Assembly (NCBI RefSeq): GCF_900013425.1
Contig: NZ_FBXK01000005.1
Span: 2,356,001-2,420,000, forward strand
Reading direction: 5' to 3'
DNA length: 64,000 nt
Source: Sphingobium sp. Z007
GTDB lineage: Bacteria > Pseudomonadota > Alphaproteobacteria > Sphingomonadales > Sphingomonadaceae
Shown: positions 25,264-34,170 of the stretch, in pieces
Layout of the letters: the number at the start of each line of letters is the position of its first letter
Numbering within the stretch: position 1 is the first letter of the stretch
The notes under the pieces: generated by a model
Told to the model about the DNA's origin: nothing
What the model saw: only the letters and a program-made list of their open reading frames with translations
The model's database searches: none
Translations under genes and position numbers: made by a program

Positions 25264-26706
25264 ATGACCGACATCGCTCCCCTGTTCACCGACGCCCGCG
25301 GCCTGCTCTATCGTCCCGGCTTGCTCGATCCCGATGGCGCACGCCGCCTGACCGCCGAGGCGTTGAAGGCCTGCGACGACGGCGAACTCTATCTGCAATA
25401 TCGGGCGAGCGAGAGCTTCGGCCTCGACGACGGTCGCCTCAAGACCGCCGATTATTCAACGGACGCGGGCTTTGGCCTGCGTGGCGTATCGGGCGAGATG
25501 ACCGGCTTCGCCCACGCCAATGACATTAGCGAGGCGGCGATCCGCAAGGCGGCGCAAACACTTGCGCTGTTGGACCCGGCCAATAGCCCGCCCGCGCCGC
25601 CGCCCCAGCGCACCAATCGCCACCTTTACACCGACGCCAATCCGCTGGAGATCGTCCCCTTCGCCGAAAAGGTGCAGCTATGTGCCGAGATCGACGCCGC
25701 TGCCCGCGCCTGCGATCCGCGCGTCGCGCAGGTATCGGTCAACCTGGCCGGCAGTTGGTCGGTCGTTGAGATCGTCCGCGCCGACGGCTTCACCGCGACC
25801 GACATCCGTCCGCTTGTGCGTCTGAACGTTTCCATCATATTGGAGGAAAATGGCCGCCGCGAAACCGGTGTGTTCGGGGTGGGCGGGCGCTATCTCTATG
25901 ACGAGGTGATGGACCGCGCCGTGTGGAACCGCGCCATCGACGAAGCGCTGGCCCAGGCACAGGTGAATATGCGATCCATCGCCGCCCCGGCAGGCGAAAT
26001 GACCGTGTTGCTCGGCCCCGGCTGGCCCGGCGTGCTGGTGCATGAGGCGATCGGCCACGGTCTGGAAGGCGATTTCAATCGCAAGGGCACCAGTGCTTTT
26101 TCAGGCCGTGTCGGCCAGCGCGTAGCAGCGCCCGGCGTCACTGTGGTCGATGATGGCAGCATCCTCAATCGCCGCGGCTCGCTCTCCATTGATGACGAAG
26201 GCACGCCGACGCAGGAAAATATCCTGATCGAGGACGGCATCCTCAAGGGCTATATGCAGGATCGCCTGAACGCGCGGCTGATGGGCGTCGCGCCCACCGG
26301 CAACGGCCGCCGCGAAAGCTATGCCCATGCGCCCATGCCGCGCATGACCAACACTTTCATCAAGGGCGGGCAGGATGATCCGGCCGAACTGCTCAGTCGC
26401 ATGAAGTCGGGCATCTTCGCCAAGAGCTTCGGCGGCGGACAGGTCGATATCGTGTCGGGCAAGTTCGTCTTCTCCTGCACCGAAGCCTATAAGGTGGAGA
26501 ATGGCCGGCTTACCGACCCGATCAAGGGCGCGACCCTGATCGGCGACGGGCCGACGGCGCTGACCAAGGTGGTCGGCATCGGTAACGACTGGGCGCTGGA
26601 CGAAGGCATCGGCATGTGCGGCAAGGGCGGGCAGAGCGTGCCGGCAGGCGTAGGCCAGCCAACGCTGCTGATGGAAGGCCTGACGGTGGGCGGCACGGCG
26701 ACCTGA
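25264..26706 (+). CDS. tldD: Metalloprotease TldD
   Basis: The ATG at 25264 gives a 480-residue protein of normal TldD length. The metal site HEAIGHGLEGD (the HExxxH motif) is clear, followed by GRVGQRVAAPGVTVVDDG and, near the end, GKGGQSVPAGVGQPTLLMEGLTVGGTA, the conserved TldD tail. With its partner TldE/PmbA it forms a heterodimeric protease that degrades unfolded peptides and matures some modified peptides. tldE is not in the window, which is common because the pair is often unlinked. Confidence 0.95.
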   Translation: MTDIAPLFTDARGLLYRPGLLDPDGARRLTAEALKACDDGELYLQYRASESFGLDDGRLKTADYSTDAGFGLRGVSGEMTGFAHANDISEAAIRKAAQTLALLDPANSPPAPPPQRTNRHLYTDANPLEIVPFAEKVQLCAEIDAAARACDPRVAQVSVNLAGSWSVVEIVRADGFTATDIRPLVRLNVSIILEENGRRETGVFGVGGRYLYDEVMDRAVWNRAIDEALAQAQVNMRSIAAPAGEMTVLLGPGWPGVLVHEAIGHGLEGDFNRKGTSAFSGRVGQRVAAPGVTVVDDGSILNRRGSLSIDDEGTPTQENILIEDGILKGYMQDRLNARLMGVAPTGNGRRESYAHAPMPRMTNTFIKGGQDDPAELLSRMKSGIFAKSFGGGQVDIVSGKFVFSCTEAYKVENGRLTDPIKGATLIGDGPTALTKVVGIGNDWALDEGIGMCGKGGQSVPAGVGQPTLLMEGLTVGGTAT

Positions 26707-26797
26707 CAGGCGCGCCCCCGGCCGTCGATGCGGCGGCCGGAGCCTTTCGCGGCCATGAGTGGCCGGAACCGGGACGGCCGTCCGTCATTGGTTCTGT

Positions 26798-27373
26798 ATG
26801 AACATGTTGACCGACAGCCATGATGCAGTGACGGCCGATTGGGCCGCGGCGCTGCTTGATTTCTGGTTCAATCAAGTGGGCGAGGCGGGCTGGTGGCGCC
26901 ATGACCGGTCGCTGGATCGGCAATGCACAATCGGCTATCATCAATTGTGGCAGGACAAGCAAATCCTGTCGGCTGAAACTTTTCTCAACCGGGCCGATGA
27001 TGCGCTCGCGGCGGTTCTGCTGTTCGACCAGATGCCGCGCAACATGTTTCGCGGCACCGCGCAGGCCTTCGCCACGGACGCATTGGCGCGAGAGGTAGCG
27101 CGTGGCGCGATCGCCCAGGGCTATGATATTCAGATCGGCGGCGCGGGTCGGCTGTTCTTCTACATGCCCTTTCAGCATAGCGAAGCGATCGAGGATCAGA
27201 CATTGTCGCTGAGCTTGTTCGACGGGGCGGGCGATGAACGGTGGCTCGATTTTGCGCGCCAGCACCATGCAACCATCGCCCGCTTCGGCCGTTTTCCGCA
27301 TCGCAACGCCGCGCTTGGCCGCGAAACGCGGCCTGAAGAGGCAGAGGCGGCGGCAGAAGGTGCGGGCTGGTAA
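26798..27373 (+). CDS. DUF924 family protein
   Basis: ATG 26798 gives a 191-residue helical protein. The family marks are LLDFWFNQVGEAGWWRHD near the start and VLLFDQMPRNMFRGTAQAFATDALA in the middle, with FYMPFQHSEAIEDQ later. The fold is thought to be TPR-like, and no enzymatic activity is established to my knowledge. It lies between tldD and glnK and is probably transcribed separately from glnK, which has its own sigma-54 promoter. Confidence 0.85.
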   Translation: MNMLTDSHDAVTADWAAALLDFWFNQVGEAGWWRHDRSLDRQCTIGYHQLWQDKQILSAETFLNRADDALAAVLLFDQMPRNMFRGTAQAFATDALAREVARGAIAQGYDIQIGGAGRLFFYMPFQHSEAIEDQTLSLSLFDGAGDERWLDFARQHHATIARFGRFPHRNAALGRETRPEEAEAAAEGAGW

Positions 27374-27474
27374 ACTGCCCATTTTTTGGGCAGCCATCGT
27401 CCGCTGCCCATTTTTTCGGCGCTGCACCATAGTCCGTCGCGACCCAAGCCCGCATTAACGCGCCTTTAGCATAT

Positions 27475-27490
27475 TGGCACGCCTCTTGCT
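27475..27490 (+). promoter_or_regulatory. Sigma-54 (-24/-12) promoter of glnK-amtB
   Basis: TTGGCACGCCTCTTGCT matches the sigma-54 consensus TGGCAC-N5-TTGC(A/T). The invariant GG (27476-27477) and GC (27488-27489) are spaced by the required ten bases. It lies 35 bases ahead of the glnK start codon. NtrC-dependent nitrogen control is expected, although I did not identify a clear NtrC site upstream. Confidence 0.85.
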
Positions 27491-27524
27491 GAGTAGTCCC
27501 CGCACACCAATAACAGGGGGCGAC

Positions 27525-27863
27525 ATGAAACTTGTCATGGCTATCATCAAGCCGTTCAAGCTTGACGATGTCCGCGAGGCACTCTCCTCGCTCGGCATCG
27601 CAGGAATGACGGTCAGCGAAGTGAAGGGCTTCGGCCGCCAAAAGGGGCAGACCGAAATCTACCGCGGCGCCGAATATTCGACGAATATGGTCCCGAAGAT
27701 CAAGATCGAGGTAGTCTGCGACGACGACCTCGCCCCGCGCGTGGTCGAAGCGACCCAGGCGGCCGCCAATTCGGGCGCCATCGGCGATGGCAAGATCTTC
27801 GTCCTCGATGTCGGTCAGGCCGTGCGCATCCGCACCGGCGAGACCGGCGAAACCGCGCTGTAA
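27525..27863 (+). CDS. glnK: P-II nitrogen regulatory protein GlnK
   Basis: ATG 27525 gives the canonical 112-residue P-II protein. Tyr51, the uridylylation site, sits at the tip of the T loop (TEIYRGAEYS). The B and C loop motifs GAIGDGKIFV and RIRTGETGETAL are intact. It senses 2-oxoglutarate, ATP/ADP and glutamine status, and the adjacency to amtB marks it as GlnK, which blocks the ammonium channel when nitrogen is plentiful. The amtB start is 13 bases downstream. Confidence 0.95.
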   Translation: MKLVMAIIKPFKLDDVREALSSLGIAGMTVSEVKGFGRQKGQTEIYRGAEYSTNMVPKIKIEVVCDDDLAPRVVEATQAAANSGAIGDGKIFVLDVGQAVRIRTGETGETAL

Positions 27864-27876
27864 GAAGGGGGAAATA

Positions 27877-29307
27877 ATGACCTTTTCCAAGAAACTTTGC
27901 GGGGTTGCGGGGGCGATAGGCCTGTCCCTGCTCGCCGCGTCTCCGGCGCTTGCCGCCGCTGGCCCGGTCAAGGCGCCGGACGCCGCCGCCATGGCTGGCA
28001 TGGTCAACAAGGGCGACGTCGCCTGGATGCTGATCTCGGCCGCTCTCGTGCTGATGATGTCTATCCCCGGCCTCGCACTCTTTTATGGCGGCCTGGTCCG
28101 CACGAAGAATATGCTGAGCGTCCTGATGCAGGTGTTCATGATCGTTTCGGTGGCCGGCCTGGTCTGGTGCTGCTGGGGCTATTCCATCGCCTTCACCAGC
28201 GGTGGCGACAACCACTTCTTCGGTGGCCTGTCCAAGGCGTTCCTGATGGGCGTCGATGGCACCACGTCCGCCGCGACCTTCAGCAACAATGTCTATATCC
28301 CCGAACTGGTGTTCGTGGTGTTCCAGATGACCTTCGCCATGATCACCCCGGCCCTCATCGTCGGCGCCTTTGCCGAACGCGTGAAATTCTCGGCGCTGAT
28401 CGTGTTCGTGGTCGCCTGGCTCACGGTCGTCTATTTCCCGATGGCGCACATGGTATGGTATTGGGCCGGCCCGGACTTCCTGGCTGACGCATCGACCGAT
28501 TCCGGCTTGCTCTGGGGCTGGGGCGCTCTGGACTTTGCTGGCGGCACTGTCGTTCACATCAACGCGGGCATCGCGGGCCTGGTGGGCTGCCTCATCATCG
28601 GCAAACGCATCGGCTTCCCCAAGGAATCGATGGCGCCGCACTCGCTGACCATGACCATGATCGGCGCGAGCCTGCTGTGGGTCGGCTGGTTCGGCTTCAA
28701 CGCTGGCTCCAACCTGGAAGCCAATGGCGTCACTGGCGTCGCCTTCATCAACACCATGGTCGCCACCTGCGCGGCGGCCGTAAGCTGGGCGCTGGTCGAA
28801 CAGTTCCATCATGGCAAGGCTTCGCTGCTGGGCGCCGTGACCGGTGCGGTTGCCGGCCTGGTCGCCATCACCCCGGCCGCTGGCCTGGGCGCGCCGATGA
28901 CCTCGATCGTGCTGGGCTTCGTCGTCTCGCCGATCTGCTATCTGTTCGTGGCCTTCGTGAAGGGCAAGCTGGGCTATGACGACAGCCTGGACGTGTTCGG
29001 CGTCCATTGCGTCGGCGGCATCGTTGGCGCTATCGCCACTGGCATCGTCGCATCGCCGGCGCTGGGTGGCCAGGGCGTGTTCGACTACACCGTCTTCCCC
29101 GCCGCCTTCGACGCCAGCAGCTACTCGATCGGGAACCAGGTCGTCATCCAGATCAAGGCCGTCCTCTTCACCCTGGTTTACTCCGGCGTGCTGAGCGCGA
29201 TCCTCTTCTTCGTGATCGACAAGACCATCGGTCTGCGTCCGAGCGCCGACGCCGAGCAGGAGGGTCTCGACCTCTCCAGCCATGGCGAACGCGCCTACAA
29301 CTACTGA
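27877..29307 (+). CDS. amtB: Ammonium transporter AmtB
   Basis: ATG 27877 follows AAGAAGGGGG. The 476-residue protein starts with a cleavable signal sequence (SLLAASPALAAAGPV) and then eleven hydrophobic helices. The ammonium-channel landmarks are present: GLALFYGGLVRTKNMLSVLMQ, FAGGTVVHINAGIAGLVG and the twin-His partner region VFGVHCVGGIVGAI. It conducts ammonium or ammonia across the inner membrane under GlnK control. It shares the sigma-54-driven transcript with glnK and is followed by a strong terminator. Confidence 0.96.
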   Translation: MTFSKKLCGVAGAIGLSLLAASPALAAAGPVKAPDAAAMAGMVNKGDVAWMLISAALVLMMSIPGLALFYGGLVRTKNMLSVLMQVFMIVSVAGLVWCCWGYSIAFTSGGDNHFFGGLSKAFLMGVDGTTSAATFSNNVYIPELVFVVFQMTFAMITPALIVGAFAERVKFSALIVFVVAWLTVVYFPMAHMVWYWAGPDFLADASTDSGLLWGWGALDFAGGTVVHINAGIAGLVGCLIIGKRIGFPKESMAPHSLTMTMIGASLLWVGWFGFNAGSNLEANGVTGVAFINTMVATCAAAVSWALVEQFHHGKASLLGAVTGAVAGLVAITPAAGLGAPMTSIVLGFVVSPICYLFVAFVKGKLGYDDSLDVFGVHCVGGIVGAIATGIVASPALGGQGVFDYTVFPAAFDASSYSIGNQVVIQIKAVLFTLVYSGVLSAILFFVIDKTIGLRPSADAEQEGLDLSSHGERAYNY

Positions 29308-29378
29308 GATCGGCAGGGCGGCCCGCCTGTCGGGCAAGGGCCGCCCGCCTCACCTTGTTCCTCCTGCGAACATGCCTT

Positions 29379-29410
29379 GGGGTCGGTACGAAAGTACCGG
29401 CCCTATTTTT
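29379..29410. terminator. Terminator between amtB and the convergent crtB
   Basis: GGTCGGTAC-GAAA-GTACCGGCC is followed by TATTTTT, a strong Rho-independent terminator for glnK-amtB that may also end crtB transcripts. A second GC-rich inverted repeat (GGGCGGCCC/GGGCCGCCC, about 29316-29345) precedes it. The 29411-29525 remainder contains a purine-rich GCGCAGAGGCGCAGAG stretch and no gene. Confidence 0.8.
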
Positions 29411-29525
29411 ATGCGCGCGCCGGTATGGCCACATCGACCGATGTCGTGCGTCAGGAAAAGTTCGCGCAGAGGCGCAGAGCCAAGGAGCCGCTATCCTCCG
29501 AGATTCTGCCGCATGGCCCCCTATT

Positions 29526-30524
29526 TCAGATCTTGGGGCGGGTCCAAAGGGATGTGGAGCGCGGTGCATCCGCCGGCCAACGCCGGGCGCGGCCGATCAC
29601 CTGGACCGCCGCCCGCGCTACCCAGCCCAGCTTTTCGCGCTTGGCCGTGACAACACGATGGTCCCACGCCTGCTCGCCGCGGCGCGCGACTTCGCGGGCG
29701 ATGTCGCCATAGATGCCGGCGGCCGCCAGCACCGCCCAGGCAGCGCGGGACGGCAAGGCGCCGGTGCCGTGGCGCGCACTGTCCTCATAGGCGGCGGCCA
29801 TGTCCGCCATCCTGCGGGCCAGGATCGCCAGCCGCGGCCGTGCCCATGGCTTCATATGCTCGCCCGGCGGGATATCCATCTCGGCCAGCCACTCCTGGGG
29901 AAGATAGCAACGGTCAGCCGCCTCATCCTCACTGATGTCGCGCGCGATATTGGCCAGCTGGAAGGCGAGGCCCAGGTCGCAGGCGCGATCGAGCGTCGCG
30001 CGGTCGCCGGGATCGACCCCCATCAGCACCGCCATCATGCAACCGACCGTGCCTGCGACATGATAGCAATAGAGCAGCATGTCGGCTTCGCTCCGCGGAC
30101 GCCAGTCGCGGGCGTCGAGCGCGAACCCCTCTATCAGATCATGGGCATAGCGCTCGGGGATGGCGCATTCCCGCATCACGACGCCGAAACCGTCAAAGGC
30201 TGGATCGCCGGTCGGCTCCCCGCGCAGCGCCATGTCGGTCAGGACACGGATAGTTGAGAGGCGCGCCTGCCCATCGGTCACGCCCTGCAATGTGCCGCCA
30301 TGATCCTGTCCGTCGGCGATGTCGTCGCACTTGCGGCACCAGGCATAGAGCAGCCAGGCGCGCTCGCGGGTTTGCCGGTCGAACAGCTTGGAGGCCATGG
30401 CGAAGGATTTGGAACCGCGCGCTATGCTGTCGCGGGCATGGGCGACTAATTCTCCCCTCCCGCCTGCGTTGGCCGGCGGCACGTAACTCCGGCCAAGGAT
30501 CGGGGGAAGGTCTGTTAGGTCCAT
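29526..30524 (-). CDS. crtB: Phytoene synthase CrtB
   Basis: The 332-residue protein joins two geranylgeranyl diphosphates into phytoene. The two aspartate-rich motifs are present (RKCDDIADGQD and ANIARDISEDEAADRCYLP), with the family start DSIARGSKSFAMASKLFD. The visible ATG adds about 30 residues before the conserved domain and has no clear ribosome binding site, so the true start may be further inside, near a GGGAGGGGAG tract. It belongs to the crtY-crtI-(LOG)-crtB cluster on the minus strand; sphingomonads use this pathway for yellow nostoxanthin-type carotenoids. Confidence 0.94.
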   Translation of the reverse strand: MDLTDLPPILGRSYVPPANAGGRGELVAHARDSIARGSKSFAMASKLFDRQTRERAWLLYAWCRKCDDIADGQDHGGTLQGVTDGQARLSTIRVLTDMALRGEPTGDPAFDGFGVVMRECAIPERYAHDLIEGFALDARDWRPRSEADMLLYCYHVAGTVGCMMAVLMGVDPGDRATLDRACDLGLAFQLANIARDISEDEAADRCYLPQEWLAEMDIPPGEHMKPWARPRLAILARRMADMAAAYEDSARHGTGALPSRAAWAVLAAAGIYGDIAREVARRGEQAWDHRVVTAKREKLGWVARAAVQVIGRARRWPADAPRSTSLWTRPKI

Positions 30525-30547
30525 AGGCAGGACATGCCCTCCCCTAA

Positions 30548-30569
30548 CCCCTCCCGCAAGCGGGAGGGG
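30548..30569. repeat. Small perfect hairpin between crtB and the LOG gene
   Basis: CCCCTCCCG-CAAG-CGGGAGGGG forms a nine-base-pair stem in the 55-base gap. It lacks a T run on the transcribed strand, so it may be a repeat or a pause site. Confidence 0.45.
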
Positions 30570-30579
30570 AACTATAATT

Positions 30580-31161
30580 TCAGAGCCGATCCGCCTTCAT
30601 CGCGAAGATCGTCTCATGCGGCTGGTAGGCGGCCATGGCGTCGACCAGCGCGTCGATGCCATCGGCATGGATCATGATCCCGGCATGCTGGGCGCGGATG
30701 AATCCGGCCTCCACCATCTGCCGGTTGAAGGCGATGAGTTGGTCGTAGAAACCCGCGACGTTGAGCAGGCCGACGGGCTTGCTATGATAGCCGAGCTGCG
30801 CCCAGCTGATCGCTTCCCATAATTCGTCCATCGTGCCGACGCCGCCCGGCAGCGTAACGAAGCCGTCGGACAAGTCGGTGAAGAGCTGCTTGCGTTGGTG
30901 CATCGTCTGGACGACGTGCAACTCCGTGCAGCCGCGATGGGCGACCTCCGCGCCGACCAGCGCTTCGGGAATAACGCCGATCACCTCACCGCCCGCCTCC
31001 AGCGCCGCGTCCGCCACCGCGCCCATCAGGCCCAAGCGCCCCCCACCGTAAACGACGCCGATGCCGCGCTCCGCCAAGGTGCGGCCGACATGGCGCGCCG
31101 CGTCGATATAGGTCAGGTCGGCGGGGGTCGCCGATCCGCAATAGACTGCCAGTCTCTTCAT
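30580..31161 (-). CDS. LOG family (TIGR00730) nucleotide 5'-monophosphate phosphoribohydrolase
   Basis: The 193-residue Rossmann-fold protein has the LOG motif LPGGVGTMDELWEAISWAQLG and the N-terminal AVYCGSATPADLTY. LOG enzymes hydrolyse cytokinin riboside monophosphates, and bacterial members often act on AMP or other nucleotides. It is embedded between crtI and crtB on the same strand (25 and 55 base gaps), so it is probably cotranscribed with the carotenoid genes. A functional tie to pigment is not known to me. Confidence 0.88.
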   Translation of the reverse strand: MKRLAVYCGSATPADLTYIDAARHVGRTLAERGIGVVYGGGRLGLMGAVADAALEAGGEVIGVIPEALVGAEVAHRGCTELHVVQTMHQRKQLFTDLSDGFVTLPGGVGTMDELWEAISWAQLGYHSKPVGLLNVAGFYDQLIAFNRQMVEAGFIRAQHAGIMIHADGIDALVDAMAAYQPHETIFAMKADRL

Positions 31162-31186
31162 TACTTCCGTCCGTGGGCCTAAGCCC

Positions 31187-32671
31187 CTATTTCAAATCGT
31201 CCAGCATCAGCGCCGCGGTCGCCTTGGCGCTGCCCACCACGCCAGGGATGCCCGCGCCGGGATGGGTGCCGGCCCCTACCAGATAGAGATTGGGAATGAC
31301 ATCGTCGCGATTATGCGCACGGAACCAGGCGCTCTGGGTCAACAGCGGCTCCAGGCTGAAGGCGCTGCCCATATGGGCGTTCAAATCCCGGCCGAAGTCG
31401 CTTGGCGCATAATGGAACTGGGTGACGATGCGCGATCGGATGTCGGGGATCAGGCGGTGCTGGATTTCGTCCAATATCCGCTCGGCATAGGCCGGGCCGA
31501 ACTGGTCCCAGTCGATCGGCAGCTTGCCCATATGCGGCACCGGGGCGAGCGCATAGAAGGTCGAATGGCCATCCGGCGCCATCGACGGATCGGTGACGGT
31601 CGGGTGATGGAGGTAGAGCGAGAAATCCTGCGGCAGCACGCCATGATCGTAGATGTCGGTGAGCAGCCCTTCATAGCGCGGGCCGAACAGGATCATGTGG
31701 TGCGGGATGCCGGGCCAACTGCCCTTGATACCGAAATGGAGGACGAACAGGCTGGGCGACCAGCGCTTATTGGCCAGCTTTTCGCCCTGCTTCTGCCCAC
31801 GGGGATGATGGCCCAGCAGGTCGCGATAGCTGTGCATCAGGTCCGCATTGGTAGCGATGGCGTCCGCCTCCCCGCGCCAGCCCGATGCGGTGTGGACCGC
31901 GGTCGCCTCGTCGCCATAGGTTTCGATCCGGGTGACGGCGTCGCCCAAACGCAACGTGCCGCCCAGCCGCTCGAAATGCGTCGCCATGCCCTGGACCAGC
32001 CGATTGGTGCCACCCTTTGCGAACCAGACCCCGCCATCCTTCTCCAGCTTGTGGATCAGGGCGTAGATGGCGCTGGTCTTCATCGGATTGCCGCCGACCA
32101 AAAGCGTGTGGAAGGAGAGCGCCTCACGCAGCTTTTCATTCTTCACATAGCTGGAAACGACCGAATAGACCGAGCGCCAGGCCTGATATTTCGCCAGCGA
32201 CGGCGCGGCTTTAATCATCGAGGCGAAGTCGAGGAAGGCGACCGAGCCGAGCTTGCGATAGCCCTCTTCAAAGACGCCAGCAGCATAGTCGCAGAAACGG
32301 TCGTAGCCCGCGACATCGCCCGGATCGAGCTTGGCGATTTCGGCGCGCAGCGCGGGTTCGTCATTGCTGTAATCGAAATTGGTGCCGTCGCGCCAGTTGA
32401 GCCGGTAGAAGGGCGATACGGGCATCAGGGTGACGTCCTGCGCCATGTCATGCCCCGAAAGTCGCCATAATTCGTTCAGGCAATCGGGATCGGTAATGAC
32501 GGTGGGACCGGCGTCAAAAGTGAAGCCGTCTTTCTCCCACATGTAAGCGCGCCCGCCGGGGCGATCGCGTCCTTCGACCAGGGTGGTGTCAATGCCGGCG
32601 GATTGCAGGCGGATGGCCAGCGCCAGGCCGCCAAAGCCTGCGCCGATGACGATCGCTGTCCTGTTGGTCAT
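31187..32671 (-). CDS. crtI: Phytoene desaturase CrtI
   Basis: ATG 32671 is chosen because it overlaps the crtY stop codon as TGATG, a translational coupling signal, and puts the FAD-binding GAGFGGLALAIRL at residues 10-22. The 494-residue enzyme shows the second conserved segment PGGRAYMWEKDGFTFDAGPTVI and the C-terminal LYLVGAGTHPGAGIPGVVGSA typical of CrtI. It converts phytoene to lycopene by four desaturations at the membrane. Order crtY-crtI-LOG-crtB. Confidence 0.95.
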   Translation of the reverse strand: MTNRTAIVIGAGFGGLALAIRLQSAGIDTTLVEGRDRPGGRAYMWEKDGFTFDAGPTVITDPDCLNELWRLSGHDMAQDVTLMPVSPFYRLNWRDGTNFDYSNDEPALRAEIAKLDPGDVAGYDRFCDYAAGVFEEGYRKLGSVAFLDFASMIKAAPSLAKYQAWRSVYSVVSSYVKNEKLREALSFHTLLVGGNPMKTSAIYALIHKLEKDGGVWFAKGGTNRLVQGMATHFERLGGTLRLGDAVTRIETYGDEATAVHTASGWRGEADAIATNADLMHSYRDLLGHHPRGQKQGEKLANKRWSPSLFVLHFGIKGSWPGIPHHMILFGPRYEGLLTDIYDHGVLPQDFSLYLHHPTVTDPSMAPDGHSTFYALAPVPHMGKLPIDWDQFGPAYAERILDEIQHRLIPDIRSRIVTQFHYAPSDFGRDLNAHMGSAFSLEPLLTQSAWFRAHNRDDVIPNLYLVGAGTHPGAGIPGVVGSAKATAALMLDDLK

Positions 32672-33846
32672 CAGGCGGGCGGGTTCCATAATGTTCGCAT
32701 GGCGTCCCTTATGGGTACAGGCGGGCGTCCGCACAAGATGCGCAAACGGTCAGTCGGCGAAGAACGGCCGGCGTAGAAGCGCTGGATCAGGTCGGCGCGC
32801 AGGCGGTAGAAGCGGGCGAAGATGCGCCAGCGCTGGTCGGGGACCGCGGCGCCGAACAGCATCTTGCCAAGAAGCCGATAATAGCCGCCGCGCCGCCAAT
32901 GCGCCTTGGCATGGGCGCGGGTCGCCGCGGGCAGGCCATCGAGCGGCTGATCGGCCAGCCAGCGCGCGAATCGCACGGCGTCGGGCAAGGAATAGCCTGT
33001 CATCGGCTGGAACAACCCAGCGCGCACGCCGGCGCGGGCGACCGGATCATCCTTGGGCCAATAGCGATCGAAGTCGCCGCCATGGACGACCGGGAGGACG
33101 CCCTGTTCGCGATGCACCACCTGGCCCTGCCAGCCCTTCGCCTGCGCATAGGCGGCGATGCGGGCGTCCAGCGTGGCCACATCCAAGTCGGGCGTGTTGC
33201 TATAATAGGTATCCTCAATGAAAATGGTGCGATCGTCCCAGGGCAGCAGATAGATAAAACGGTAGCCGTCGATCTGATCGACGGTCGCATCCATGATCAC
33301 TGGGCGCTCGACACCATGGGGCGCGTCGCACCGCAGCGCGTGGCCGACGAACTTCTGCCAGCCGCAGCGCAGGGCTGACAGGTCCCCTGCCCCGCGAGCA
33401 TCGATGACGGCGGATGACCGGATTGTGCAGTGGTCAGCTAGTTTGACCGACTGCGGGCCGACCTTTTGCACCGTCGTTCCGGTCAGCAGCCGGTCGCCCA
33501 ATGTGCGTTCGAGTGCGACGGCGAGTTGGACAGTTGAAACGCTATTATAAGGCGTAGCCAGATCCCGCGCATGCCCGGGAAAGCGCACTGCATGACCCTG
33601 CGGCCAGCGATGGGCGACGAGCGGATCGACGAGCCAGCGATCGGCGGGCGCGACGTCGCCGTCGAAGAAGGACCAGATATGGTTGCCGCCGGGCCGCGCG
33701 CCCTGTTCGACCAGCAGCAGCCGCACCTCTGGCCGCAACGCGGCGAAGGCGAGCGCGATCAGGCCGCCCGCCAAGCCGCCGCCGATGATCGCCAGGTCGC
33801 AGTCCAGATCGCTCGTCATGGCCACGGTGATAGGGGAGCGTCGCAT
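32671..33846 (-). CDS. crtY: Lycopene beta-cyclase CrtY
   Basis: The protein (391 residues from ATG 33846; 382 from an alternative ATG at 33819) has the FAD/NAD-binding start CDLAIIGGGLAGGLIALAFA and the CrtY segment GNHIWSFFDGD. RFIYLLPWDDRTIFIEDTYYS and GVRAGLFQPMTGYSLPDAVR are also typical of bacterial CrtY. It closes both ends of lycopene to beta-carotene. AAGGGTGG before 33846 gives some support to the longer start. The gene ends in TGATG, shared with crtI, and is divergent from dmeR. Confidence 0.93.
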   Translation of the reverse strand: MRRSPITVAMTSDLDCDLAIIGGGLAGGLIALAFAALRPEVRLLLVEQGARPGGNHIWSFFDGDVAPADRWLVDPLVAHRWPQGHAVRFPGHARDLATPYNSVSTVQLAVALERTLGDRLLTGTTVQKVGPQSVKLADHCTIRSSAVIDARGAGDLSALRCGWQKFVGHALRCDAPHGVERPVIMDATVDQIDGYRFIYLLPWDDRTIFIEDTYYSNTPDLDVATLDARIAAYAQAKGWQGQVVHREQGVLPVVHGGDFDRYWPKDDPVARAGVRAGLFQPMTGYSLPDAVRFARWLADQPLDGLPAATRAHAKAHWRRGGYYRLLGKMLFGAAVPDQRWRIFARFYRLRADLIQRFYAGRSSPTDRLRILCGRPPVPIRDAMRTLWNPPA

Positions 33847-33880
33847 TTTGATCCACCCTTGGTTTTATCGCGAATATAGT

Positions 33881-33897
33881 ATAGGGGAGTACCCTAT
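33881..33897 (+). promoter_or_regulatory. Putative DmeR operator with -10 element
   Basis: ATAGGG-GAGTA-CCCTAT is a perfect inverted repeat overlapping the dmeR start codon. A -10-like TATAGT sits at 33875-33880 just ahead of it. CsoR/RcnR-family repressors bind G/C tracts in such palindromes, so the site fits autoregulation of dmeR-dmeF. Confidence 0.65.
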
Positions 33898-34168
33898 GCA
33901 TATTGTTGCGGATCGGGATAAATTGCTGGCGCGGATACGCCGGATCGCAGGACAGGTTGCCGCGGTGGAGCGGCAATTGTCCGGCGATGCGGGCTGTTCC
34001 GAGACGTTGCAACTGGTGGCGTCGGTGCGTGGCGCGGTCGGCAGCCTGATGGAGGAACTGATCGAGCAGCATATGCGCGAGCATGTCGCCCGACCGGGCC
34101 TGTCCGACGCGGCCCGCCAAGCCGCAACCGAGGAAATGCTGGCACTGATCCGCCGTTATGGGAAGTAG
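33896..34168 (+). CDS. dmeR: Metal-sensing repressor of the FrmR/RcnR (CsoR) family, DmeR-like
   Basis: The 90-residue all-helical protein matches FrmR/RcnR: KLLARIRRIAGQVAAVERQLSG, the sensor Cys in DAGCSETLQLVASVRGAV, and LIEQHMREHV with the His ligand. These small repressors bind Co(II) or Ni(II) and leave the operator. dmeF, a Co/Ni exporter gene, begins two bases after its stop, which matches the DmeR-DmeF pair of rhizobia and agrobacteria. A palindrome overlaps its own start codon. Confidence 0.9.
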   Translation: MHIVADRDKLLARIRRIAGQVAAVERQLSGDAGCSETLQLVASVRGAVGSLMEELIEQHMREHVARPGLSDAARQAATEEMLALIRRYGK

Positions 34169-34170
34169 AG

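Noticed and set aside
27700..29337. A 545-codon open frame on the minus strand opposite glnK-amtB
   Set aside because: It has a repetitive His/Asp/Glu-rich composition typical of an antisense reading of a membrane protein gene, and amtB is certain.
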